Shown piece after piece: positions 54,196-61,472 of a stretch of DNA of 64,000 nt; position 1 is the stretch's first letter; the number at the start of each line of letters is the position of its first letter. The notes below the pieces were generated by a model. The model saw only the letters and a list, made by a program, of their open reading frames with translations, did no database searches and was not told the DNA's origin. The translations under genes were made by a program, and so were the position numbers. Origin of the DNA: Flavobacterium bizetiae (GTDB taxonomy: Bacteria; Bacteroidota; Bacteroidia; Flavobacteriales; Flavobacteriaceae); contig NZ_CADCSU010000065.1 in the NCBI RefSeq assembly GCF_902804475.1, positions 1 to 64,000 of the forward strand, in the 5' to 3' direction.

Positions 54196-54239
54196 AAAAG
54201 AGTTAAAGGTTTGCTGTAAACACTTTAACTCTTTTTATT
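54196..54239. terminator. Terminator between NlpE-like and DUF1349 genes
   Basis: AAAAGAGTTAAAG (54196-54208) pairs with CTTTAACTCTTTT (54223-54235), with GTTT/AAAC extending the stem inside. A and T runs on either side suit both convergent genes. Confidence 0.8.
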
Positions 54240-54245
54240 TTTTAA

Positions 54246-55001
54246 TTAATTCCCCAATCTAAAATCGGTAACACTTTTTTGATCCAGTGTAATCTCTTCA
54301 AAAATACTTTGTGTTCCTTTATCAACAGGACATTGTGTGCTAATTCCCATCCAGATTGTTTTAGGATAATTGTTTTTGTACAAACGAACCATTTGCCAGT
54401 TTTTTTTATCCAAAGAATAGTAGCTGGCCACCGTGCGCGTATCAGATGATATTTTCATGTAAATGGTTGGGTTTTTAACAACATCGTGATTGTTATCGTC
54501 CGAAGTTCCAATCGTGCGCACCGTTACCACACGGTGATTGCCGCGCTCGTCCTGTTCAAAACAAAACTTTTGATAGAAATTATCATTCACATAAATATAT
54601 AAAACACCCGCATTGTACAATCCTTTCTCGGTAAACTCAGGCGTTACTTTGGCAATTAAAGTAAAAGGTTTTGTATTATCAACTTTCGAAAGCAGGATAG
54701 GAGCAGTATTGTTAGACAATTCACCATTAGGATCAGAAAAATAATCTTTCTTTTCGCCTGCGCGGAAAATTACTTTGCCATTCGCATCGGCTTTCGCCAA
54801 AGTATCAGCGCCATTAATAGATTTTGTAAAATGAATAGTAGGAAGTTTAATATCGCAGGGACTACCGTTTACAAAGGCAGAATCGATTTTTTTGTTGTTT
54901 GTTGAAGTTGCTTCTGATACTTCTTTTGAGTTATTGTTTCCGCAAGCCGATAACAAAGTCAATCCGGATAAAATGCAGAAAACATAAAATTTTGATTTCA
55001 T
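54246..55001 (-). CDS. DUF1349-type lipoprotein
   Basis: 251 residues with lipobox LSAC (MKSKFYVFCILSGLTLLSAC). The mature domain is a concanavalin-like beta-sandwich: FRAGEKKDYFSDPNG, FTLIAKVTPEF, AGVLYIYVNDNFYQKFCFEQ, SYYSLDKKNWQMVRL. This fits DUF1349, often found in carbohydrate-related proteins. I placed the start at 55001 rather than 55073, since the longer frame only adds non-signal residues. The LuxR gene is divergent, 103 bases away. Ligand unknown. Confidence 0.78.
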   Translation of the reverse strand: MKSKFYVFCILSGLTLLSACGNNNSKEVSEATSTNNKKIDSAFVNGSPCDIKLPTIHFTKSINGADTLAKADANGKVIFRAGEKKDYFSDPNGELSNNTAPILLSKVDNTKPFTLIAKVTPEFTEKGLYNAGVLYIYVNDNFYQKFCFEQDERGNHRVVTVRTIGTSDDNNHDVVKNPTIYMKISSDTRTVASYYSLDKKNWQMVRLYKNNYPKTIWMGISTQCPVDKGTQSIFEEITLDQKSVTDFRLGN

Positions 55002-55104
55002 AAAGTGCTTTTTTTTAAATAGAAAATTATATTTTAGTTCATCAAAAATACCATTGCTTACCAGAAGCCACAATACGTAAAATTAACCATTTTTAATTCC
55101 GTTT

Positions 55105-55878
55105 ATGTCAAATGTATCCGTCGAGAATCAATTATCAGCCACTTTATTAGAACAAACATTTTCGATAGAAGAATGCAATGATATAGAAACATTCAAAAAA
55201 TTGGTCGCAGGTTACGTAAGCCTGGATCAGTGCGTAGCAGTTTTATCCGATTTTCAGGCCGATTGCAGTTATATCTATGCCGGTAATTTCGGAAAAGTAT
55301 TTGGTTTACCAGCCGAAAACTCCGTAATCGATTCTGCTTTCGAAGAATGTATTTTTACCAAAATCCATCCTGACGATTTAATCGAACGCCATATCTTAGA
55401 ACTCAACTATTTTCAATATCTAAAAACATTACCTTATCAGGACAGTCATAAATACAGTACTTCAAGCAGGATTCGGACTCAAAATACATTAGAGAATTGT
55501 GCTTATATCAATCACAGGACTATTTATCTTAAAAGTTTCAGTAATGGAAGTGTTTGGCTCGCGTTATGTCTTTACGCACCATCAGCAGATATTCAGCCGC
55601 GATTAGGCATCGACGGGAAAATTGTAAATATCGAAACAGGAGAGATTATCGCAACCGAAGAATACAAACATTACCAGCAAACCCTGCTTTCAAAACGAGA
55701 ACTCGAAATCCTGACATTGGTAGCAAAAGGAAGTAATAGTTCTCAGATTGCCAGTCAGTTGAATATTTCGGTTTACACCGTGCGTCGCCACAGACAAAAC
55801 ATCATCGAAAAAATGAAAGTAGCCAATACTACCGAAGCGGTAAAAACGGCTATGGTAATGGGAATCATTTCTATTTAA
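55105..55878 (+). CDS. LuxR-family transcriptional regulator
   Basis: 257 residues. The C-terminal GerE/LuxR helix-turn-helix (about 192-255) reads LSKRELEILTLVAKGSNSSQ, then SVYTVRRHRQNIIEKMKV. The N-terminal 170 residues look like a PAS-type fold (CSYIYAGNFGKVFGL, then a turn to KIHPDDL), a form common in flavobacterial orphan regulators. No receiver domain. It may sense a small ligand. It is divergent from the DUF1349 lipoprotein gene and precedes the molybdenum cofactor genes; which of these it regulates is unknown. Confidence 0.85.
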   Translation: MSNVSVENQLSATLLEQTFSIEECNDIETFKKLVAGYVSLDQCVAVLSDFQADCSYIYAGNFGKVFGLPAENSVIDSAFEECIFTKIHPDDLIERHILELNYFQYLKTLPYQDSHKYSTSSRIRTQNTLENCAYINHRTIYLKSFSNGSVWLALCLYAPSADIQPRLGIDGKIVNIETGEIIATEEYKHYQQTLLSKRELEILTLVAKGSNSSQIASQLNISVYTVRRHRQNIIEKMKVANTTEAVKTAMVMGIISI

Positions 55879-55951
55879 GGTCAAGATTAAAAATATTTTT
55901 TTTGAGTTAATACTTTAGAACCTTTAAATCTCTGGCAAAAAAATAATTCTC

Positions 55952-55959
55952 TATTTTTG
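55952..55959 (+). promoter_or_regulatory. Promoter -7 box for the xdhC gene
   Basis: TATTTTTG is an exact TAnnTTTG match, 20 bases before the ATG at 55979. A TTG at -33 is not clear (TCTGG is found there), so the call rests on the -7 box. Confidence 0.5.
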
Positions 55960-55978
55960 TTTAGTAGGATTTATTAAT

Positions 55979-57109
55979 ATGAAAGAAATAAGCGAGATTC
56001 TAAAAGCACATTCCCAAGCCAAAGCTGCAGGAAAAAAGACAGCACTTGCCACCGTGGTAAAGGTCGAAGGTTCTTCGTACCGTCAGCCCGGAGCCCGTAT
56101 GCTTGTTACCGAAGATGGTTTGCTTACAGGCGCCATTAGCGGAGGCTGTTTAGAAGGCGATGCCTTGCGAAAAGCGCTTCTTTCAATCCATCAGCAACAA
56201 AACAAACTCATTACTTATAATACAAGTAATGAAGATGATAGCGAAGTAGGTTTGCAATTGGGATGCAACGGAATTGTACATATCCTTTTTGAATATATTG
56301 ATGATGAGGTCGTGAATAATCCTATCCAACTTTTGCAGCAATTGGAACTGCAACGTAAAGATGCTGTCGTAGCAACCGTTTTTTCATTAAAAAGACAAGC
56401 CACTCAAGCAGGAACAGTATTGTTTTACAGAGAAAATGAAGCACCCATCTACGGTAATAATACTTTATCTGATATTCTCGAAGATGCAAAAGAAGCGTTG
56501 AGTACCAAGACAACTTTAGTAAAAAAGCTTCTGGATGAACACGAGAATGAGGTTTTGGCAGATTATATCAATCCTCCCGTTTCTCTTATTATTGTTGGAG
56601 CAGGAAATGACGTTCAGCCATTGGTAAAAATGGCTTCTTTATTAGGTTGGGAAATTACCATTGGCGAAGGCCGTGCCACACATGCCACAAAAAAGAGATT
56701 TCCCGAAGCCAAACAGGTACTTGTTGTAAAACCGGAACAATTATTAGAAAATATAATAATCGATGAACAAAGTTACTTTGTCCTGATCACGCACAATTAT
56801 AAATACGATCTGGCAGTTTTAAAACTTCTCGTAAATACCAATTGTAACTATATTGGAATTTTAGGTCCTAAAACAAAATTCAATCGTATGCTTGATGATC
56901 TGAATAATGAAGGAATACAGTTGACTAATGAAAAACTAAATAACATTTATGGTCCAATAGGACTTGATTTGGGAGCAGAAACATCTGAAGAAATTGCATT
57001 ATCAATTGTGTCCGAAATTAAAGCAGTGATGAGCGGCAAGCAGGGGATTTCATTAAAATATAAAACAGAAAAAATACATAGCACAACCAATACATCTTGT
57101 TTAATATGA
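55979..57109 (+). CDS. XdhC/PaoD-family molybdenum cofactor insertion chaperone
   Basis: 376 residues. The N-terminal XdhC_CoxI domain shows ALATVVKVEGSSYRQPGARM and GAISGGCLEGDAL, and the C-terminal Rossmann domain shows PPVSLIIVGAGNDVQPLVKMA. Family members bind and modify the molybdenum cofactor (adding the terminal sulfur) and insert it into xanthine-dehydrogenase-type enzymes. The presence of a PaoABC-like enzyme downstream suggests the PaoD role. The next gene overlaps it (ATGA). Confidence 0.93.
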   Translation: MKEISEILKAHSQAKAAGKKTALATVVKVEGSSYRQPGARMLVTEDGLLTGAISGGCLEGDALRKALLSIHQQQNKLITYNTSNEDDSEVGLQLGCNGIVHILFEYIDDEVVNNPIQLLQQLELQRKDAVVATVFSLKRQATQAGTVLFYRENEAPIYGNNTLSDILEDAKEALSTKTTLVKKLLDEHENEVLADYINPPVSLIIVGAGNDVQPLVKMASLLGWEITIGEGRATHATKKRFPEAKQVLVVKPEQLLENIIIDEQSYFVLITHNYKYDLAVLKLLVNTNCNYIGILGPKTKFNRMLDDLNNEGIQLTNEKLNNIYGPIGLDLGAETSEEIALSIVSEIKAVMSGKQGISLKYKTEKIHSTTNTSCLI

Positions 57110-57714
57110 AAGCAATAACAGGAATTGTTGTTTTAGCAGCAGGAAGTTCTTCAAGATTAGGACAGCCCAAACAATTGCTTTTATATAAAAATACCTCACT
57201 TTTAAAAAACACCATTTCACAAGCTTCTCAAGTAGAAAATACTACAATCATAGTCGTTACTGGATCCAATCACGAATTGATCGAAAAAGAAATTTCCAAT
57301 CCCGAAATAAAAACAAGCTATAATCCTGATTGGGAGTTGGGAATGTCCTCTTCTATAACAAAAGGTCTTAAAGAATCGTTACGCTTATATCCCGACATTC
57401 AAAAGATCATTTTTACCGTTTGTGATCAGCCCTTTATAACCAATATTGTCTTTGAGAATTTGATAAACGAACATCAAAAAACAGAAAAAGGAATTATAGC
57501 CTCTGCATATTCAGGAACCTTGGGAACTCCGGTACTTTTCCATAAAAAATATTTCAACGAATTGCTGGAACTAAAAGGGCAGGAAGGCGCAAAGAAAATC
57601 ATCAATAAATTTTTAGATGATACCACTGCAATTCCTTTCGAAAATGGAGAGATCGATATTGATACTATGGAGGATTATAATAGGCTTATTTTTTTAGGAG
57701 GTTCAAAGAGGTAA
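57106..57714 (+). CDS. MocA-like molybdenum cofactor nucleotidyltransferase
   Basis: 202 residues of the MobA-like NTP transferase fold. The nucleotide-binding loop GIVVLAAGSSSRLGQPKQLL is followed by FTVCDQPFI with the metal-binding Asp region. It probably attaches CMP to molybdopterin for PaoABC-like enzymes (MocA activity). I used the ATG at 57106, which overlaps the xdhC stop as ATGA, rather than the TTG at 57097. GTP versus CTP specificity is not visible to me; MocA is favoured by the neighbours. Confidence 0.9.
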   Translation: MKAITGIVVLAAGSSSRLGQPKQLLLYKNTSLLKNTISQASQVENTTIIVVTGSNHELIEKEISNPEIKTSYNPDWELGMSSSITKGLKESLRLYPDIQKIIFTVCDQPFITNIVFENLINEHQKTEKGIIASAYSGTLGTPVLFHKKYFNELLELKGQEGAKKIINKFLDDTTAIPFENGEIDIDTMEDYNRLIFLGGSKR

Positions 57715-57824
57715 AGGGACATAGGTTCAGAGGGAAAGTAGATTTGAATAAGTCGTAGCTGTGATTTAATTCGATAAAATAACATTTTTAGTTTCAATAA
57801 AAAATTCTAAAATAGAATTCTGTG

Positions 57825-57858
57825 TTTAAATTTTGGTGTAAAATTACACCAATTTAAA
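57825..57858. promoter_or_regulatory. Palindromic operator of the parD gene
   Basis: GGTGTAAAATTACACC (57835-57850) is a perfect palindrome, extended outside by TTTAAATT (57825-57832) and AATTTAAA (57851-57858). It ends 9 bases before the ParD start, as expected for autoregulation by a toxin-antitoxin complex. Confidence 0.65.
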
Positions 57859-57867
57859 ATTATTGTA

Positions 57868-58113
57868 ATGACACGACAAAGTATATCATTAACTGCTCCA
57901 AATGAAGAGTGGTTAAAAAATCAGGTTAAAGCAGAAGAATTTAGTAGTAAAAGTGAAGCGATTAATTATTTGATTAAACAAGCTCGTACACAAGATGAAT
58001 ACTATGATTTTGTGAGGGCTAAAATAGATAAGGGAGAAAAAAGCGGTTTTGCAAAGAAGCAAACTAGAGCAGAAATGTTAGCGGAATTCAAAAAAGGTAT
58101 GCCTGATGTATAG
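57868..58113 (+). CDS. parD: ParD/CC2985-family antitoxin
   Basis: 81 residues with a ribbon-helix-helix N-terminus (TRQSISLTAPNEEWLKNQV, then SEAINYLIKQAR) and a flexible, charged C-terminus (KGEKSGFAKKQTRAEMLAEF) that wraps the toxin in this family. The gene ends in GATGTATAG and overlaps the ParE ATG by 8 bases. It probably represses its own promoter through the palindrome just upstream. The paired toxin carries a nonsense codon, so the antitoxin may be an orphan repressor now. Confidence 0.88.
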   Translation: MTRQSISLTAPNEEWLKNQVKAEEFSSKSEAINYLIKQARTQDEYYDFVRAKIDKGEKSGFAKKQTRAEMLAEFKKGMPDV

Positions 58114-58402
58114 CTATTAGTTAAGTAGCGAAGCCAAAGAAGATTTAAGGAGAATTTATTATTATGGAGTGGGCAGATTTGGCGTAAATCAAGCAGATAA
58201 CTCTTTTAATATGTTCTACGATTGTTTTGATAGAATAGAAGAAAATCCTTTTTTATTTCCGTCAGCAGATCACATTAAGAAAGGATATCGTTATTGTGTT
58301 TGTGGAGTTGATACTATTTACTATCAAGTCACTAAAGATAAACGAATAGAGATTATTACCATTATTGGGAGACAAGATTTTAATAGCAATTCTTTGACTT
58401 AA
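58106..58402 (+). pseudogene. parE: ParE/RelE-family toxin with in-frame amber codon 5
   Basis: Frame from the ATG at 58106, which overlaps parD in the usual way, reads MYSY, TAG (58118-58120), then LSSEAKEDLRRIYYYGVGRF and continues open to 58402. The post-stop part has ParE features: EENPFLFPSADHIKKGYRYC and YYQVTKDKRIEIITIIGRQD. Intact homologues typically read (Y)KLSSEAKEDL here, so one AAG or TAT/TAC to TAG change would explain it. Translation from an internal GTG (58169) would lose helix 1. Probably inactive; suppression, re-initiation or assembly error are alternatives. Confidence 0.75.
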
Positions 58403-58535
58403 ACTATTCAAATCTGAAATAATAAAACAGGATATTATATTCTAAAATTTATATGCTGATTTTAATGATCCAAATTCCTTAAAAAGAAACTTTGCGATTC
58501 TGCGACTTTGCGCGAAAACATTAAGCATAAAAAAA

Positions 58536-59672
58536 CTATAATTTTAGTTGTCGTACCAAATCAGAAACCCTATCAATTGTAAGTAAAATTTCTTCTTCAG
58601 TTGTAAATTTCCCTAAACTAAAACGAATCGAACTCAAGGCATTTTCATCAGATAAACCCAAAGCTTTTAATACGTGCGAAGGTTCAGATGTAACAGCAGA
58701 ACATGACGAACCATTAGAAACCGAAATATGTTGCAAAGCCAGAATCAGATTTTCCGAATTTACTCCGGGAAAGCAAATATTCGACGTATTGTATAGGCGA
58801 TTTTCTATGCTTCCATTTACAAATGATCCTTCAATTTCTAATAAAGATTTTTCAAGACGATCTCTAAGTATTTTTATTCTTTTGTGATCTTTTTCCATTT
58901 CAGCTTTGGCAATTTCACAAGCCTTTCCCAGTCCAATAATTGCGGGAACATTTAGCGTTCCGCTGCGTAATTTTCGTTGTTGCCCTCCGCCATGTAGTTG
59001 AGGTGCTAATTTTATTTTCGCTTTCGCGGAAAGATATAGAGCGCCTATACCTTTAGGGCCGTAAAATTTATGTGCCGAAAGAGCCAGAAGATCAATCCCC
59101 AGCTTTTCTACGTCAACAGCTATTTTCCCGATAGCCTGAGTAGCATCACAAATAAAATAAGCATTTTTAGCTTGAACTATTTCTGATATTGCATCAATAT
59201 CTTGAATCACCCCAATTTCGTTATTCACCATCATTACAATAACCATTAAAGTCTGATCCGTAATAGATTCATTTAGAAGATCAATATCCAAAATACCTTC
59301 AGAATCGACAAGTAAGTAAGTAACTTCAAAACCGATACTTTCCATATACTGGCAGGTATCGAGAACCGCTCTATGTTCTGTACGAACAGTTACGATATGT
59401 TTTTTGCTTTGATTAACAAGCCCTTTTACAGCCAGATTTATTGATTCGGTTGCGCCAGAAGTAAAAATAATTTCCTCCGGAGTTGCTCCAATCAGGTCGG
59501 CAGTTTGCCATGCAGCATTTTCGACAGCTTCATTGATGGTTAGTCCTGCCAAATGACTGCTGCTAGCATTGGCATAAGAATCAGTAAAATAAGGAAGCAT
59601 AGCTTTAAGCACACGCTCATCAAGTGGAGTAGTAGCGTTATTATCGAGGTAAATATTGAGCTGTTGGGACAT
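58536..59672 (-). CDS. Cysteine desulfurase, NifS/IscS family
   Basis: 378-residue PLP enzyme taking sulfur from cysteine. It starts YLDNNATTPLD, has SGATESIN, the PLP lysine Lys202 in SAHKFYGPKG and the active-site cysteine Cys324 in SNGSSCSA. Length and motifs fit the NifS/IscS group. Transcribed away from the aldehyde oxidoreductase genes, it could provide sulfur for Fe-S clusters or for the sulfido ligand of the molybdenum cofactor in the same locus. Whether it is the cell's main desulfurase cannot be told from here. Confidence 0.94.
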   Translation of the reverse strand: MSQQLNIYLDNNATTPLDERVLKAMLPYFTDSYANASSSHLAGLTINEAVENAAWQTADLIGATPEEIIFTSGATESINLAVKGLVNQSKKHIVTVRTEHRAVLDTCQYMESIGFEVTYLLVDSEGILDIDLLNESITDQTLMVIVMMVNNEIGVIQDIDAISEIVQAKNAYFICDATQAIGKIAVDVEKLGIDLLALSAHKFYGPKGIGALYLSAKAKIKLAPQLHGGGQQRKLRSGTLNVPAIIGLGKACEIAKAEMEKDHKRIKILRDRLEKSLLEIEGSFVNGSIENRLYNTSNICFPGVNSENLILALQHISVSNGSSCSAVTSEPSHVLKALGLSDENALSSIRFSLGKFTTEEEILLTIDRVSDLVRQLKL

Positions 59673-59794
59673 TTTTTAATTCTTAACAAAGTAAAAATAC
59701 AACTTAGTAATTTAATCTGATTTTTTAATGATTCTAAATTGTGTTTAAAACAGTGTTTATCTGAATTTTGTAATTTTTTATCACATAGGATTCT

Positions 59795-59802
59795 TAAATT
59801 TG
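59795..59802 (+). promoter_or_regulatory. Promoter -7 box for the aldehyde oxidoreductase operon
   Basis: TAAATTTG is an exact TAnnTTTG match, 44 bases before the ATG at 59846. The -33 TTG is not at the ideal distance. Confidence 0.5.
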
Positions 59803-59845
59803 TTAGGAGTAACATTAGATTTTACTAATTTCAAAAACAGTATGC

Positions 59846-60487
59846 ATGGCTGCCAAAAGAACAATTAAAAACAAAGCGGTAGAAGAAGAATCTGGTTCTT
59901 CGAGACGTGATTTTATAAAAAAATCCGGTTTATTTACTGCGCTTGCTTTGACTCCGCCTTCATTGGTGATGGCTTCTGATAATAAATGGGATGAAAAAAT
60001 TGCAGAATATTTAGAGACCGTTCCCTTATCGCTTGAAGTAAATGGCGTAAAACACAATCTAAATATAGAGCCCAGAACCACGCTGCTGGATTTATTAAGA
60101 GAACAATTGTTGCTCACCGGAACTAAAAAAGGCTGCGATCACGGACAATGCGGTGCTTGTACTGTTCATGTTAATGGCACCAGAATACTTTCTTGCTTAT
60201 CCTTGGCATCCATGCAGCAAAATGCTCAGATAACTACTATCGAAGGACTTTCAAAAGGAAAAAAACTACATCCCATGCAGGAAGCTTTCATTAAAAATGA
60301 TGGTTTTCAATGTGGCTATTGTACGCCCGGACAAATTATGTCAGGTATTGCCTGTATCAAAGAAGGTCACGCCAACAGCAGAGACGAAATTAGAGAATAT
60401 ATGAGCGGTAATATCTGCAGATGTGGGGCTTATCATAATATCGTCGATGCCATTACAGAAGTTAAGGAAGGAGGGATGCCATTATGA
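59846..60487 (+). CDS. paoA: Tat-exported 2Fe-2S subunit of molybdenum aldehyde oxidoreductase
   Basis: 213 residues. Twin-arginine signal SSRRDFIKKSG near residue 18-28, followed by a hydrophobic stretch. Two [2Fe-2S] domains: the plant-ferredoxin-like one with CDHGQCGAC and a later C (ILSC), and the helical one with CGYCTPGQ and CRCG. This is the small subunit of a three-subunit xanthine-oxidase-family enzyme; the Tat signal suggests the whole complex is folded with cofactors and exported to the periplasm, as with E. coli PaoA. It overlaps the FAD subunit by 4 bases. Confidence 0.93.
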   Translation: MAAKRTIKNKAVEEESGSSRRDFIKKSGLFTALALTPPSLVMASDNKWDEKIAEYLETVPLSLEVNGVKHNLNIEPRTTLLDLLREQLLLTGTKKGCDHGQCGACTVHVNGTRILSCLSLASMQQNAQITTIEGLSKGKKLHPMQEAFIKNDGFQCGYCTPGQIMSGIACIKEGHANSRDEIREYMSGNICRCGAYHNIVDAITEVKEGGMPL

Positions 60488-61464
60488 AAAACTTTCAGAT
60501 CATAAGAACACTATCATCAAAATCTGCAGTAACTACAATTGCTAAAGAAAGTTCAGCCATGTTTATTGCCGGCGGAACCAATCTTGTCGATTTGATGAAA
60601 AAGAATGTTGTCGCTCCGGATAAACTTATTGATATTAGTGGACTCGATTTAAAGCAAATAGAATTCCTGACAGGAAAAGTTTCAATAGGTGCTTTAACTA
60701 AAAATAGTCAGGTTGCCGAAGATAAAGTAATTCAGGAAAAATATCCTCTATTGGCATTAGCACTTGCTGCTGGTGCATCCCAGCAAATTAGACATATGGC
60801 GAGTGTAGGTGGAAATATGTTACAACGTACACGTTGTTCGTATTTTTATAATACTGATATGCCCTGCAATAAACGCAATCCTAAAAGTGGGTGTGGAGCT
60901 ATTGGCGGATCAAATAGAATGCATGCTATTTTTGGCGCTTCAGACAGTTGCATCGCGGTACATCCAAGTGATATGTGTGTAGCACTTGCTGCTTTAGATG
61001 CTACCGTTTTTGTTGAAGGCCCAAAAGGTAAAAGAGAAATTAAATTTACCGATTTTCATAGACTTCCAGGTAACATGCCCGAAAAAGACAATACACTTGA
61101 AAATAAAGAAATCATTACTTCAGTTGAAATTCCAAATAATAATTTTTCAAAGCACAGTCATTATCTAAAAGTGCGCGACAGAACCAGTTATGCCTTTGCA
61201 TTAATATCTGTAGCAGTTGGTTTGGATATTCAAAATAATACAATTAAAGATGCAAGGCTTGCAATGGGAGGCGTGGCGCATAAACCATGGCGACTTACAG
61301 AAGCAGAAGAATTTTTGAAAGGAAAAACAGTTTCTGAAACTACATTCAGACAAGCAGCTGATTTAGCCATGCATGGCGCAAGAAGTTACGGTGATAATGA
61401 TTTTAAATTAACACTGGGGCCAAATGCCATTACAGAAGCATTAACGATAGCAGCATCTAAATAA
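60484..61464 (+). CDS. paoB: FAD subunit of the aldehyde oxidoreductase, with 4Fe-4S loop
   Basis: 326 residues of the CoxM/PaoB type. FAD-binding motifs FIAGGTNLVDLMKKN near residue 28 and ASVGGNMLQRTRC near 107. Extra insertion with Cys118, Cys128, Cys137 and Cys156 (CSYFYNTDMPC, SGCGAIGG, DSCIAVHPSD), which in PaoB and 4-hydroxybenzoyl-CoA reductase binds an additional [4Fe-4S] cluster. It has no signal peptide, so it would be carried out by the Tat signal of the small subunit. Starts with ATGA overlap and is followed by the large subunit after 8 bases. Confidence 0.93.
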   Translation: MKNFQIIRTLSSKSAVTTIAKESSAMFIAGGTNLVDLMKKNVVAPDKLIDISGLDLKQIEFLTGKVSIGALTKNSQVAEDKVIQEKYPLLALALAAGASQQIRHMASVGGNMLQRTRCSYFYNTDMPCNKRNPKSGCGAIGGSNRMHAIFGASDSCIAVHPSDMCVALAALDATVFVEGPKGKREIKFTDFHRLPGNMPEKDNTLENKEIITSVEIPNNNFSKHSHYLKVRDRTSYAFALISVAVGLDIQNNTIKDARLAMGGVAHKPWRLTEAEEFLKGKTVSETTFRQAADLAMHGARSYGDNDFKLTLGPNAITEALTIAASK

Positions 61465-61472
61465 TTTGAATT

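Noticed and set aside
58169..58402. Complete 77-residue toxin starting at GTG 58169
   Set aside because: This start would remove the conserved LSSEAKEDLRRIYYYGV segment, which lies upstream in the same frame behind a TAG. A broken longer gene is the better explanation.
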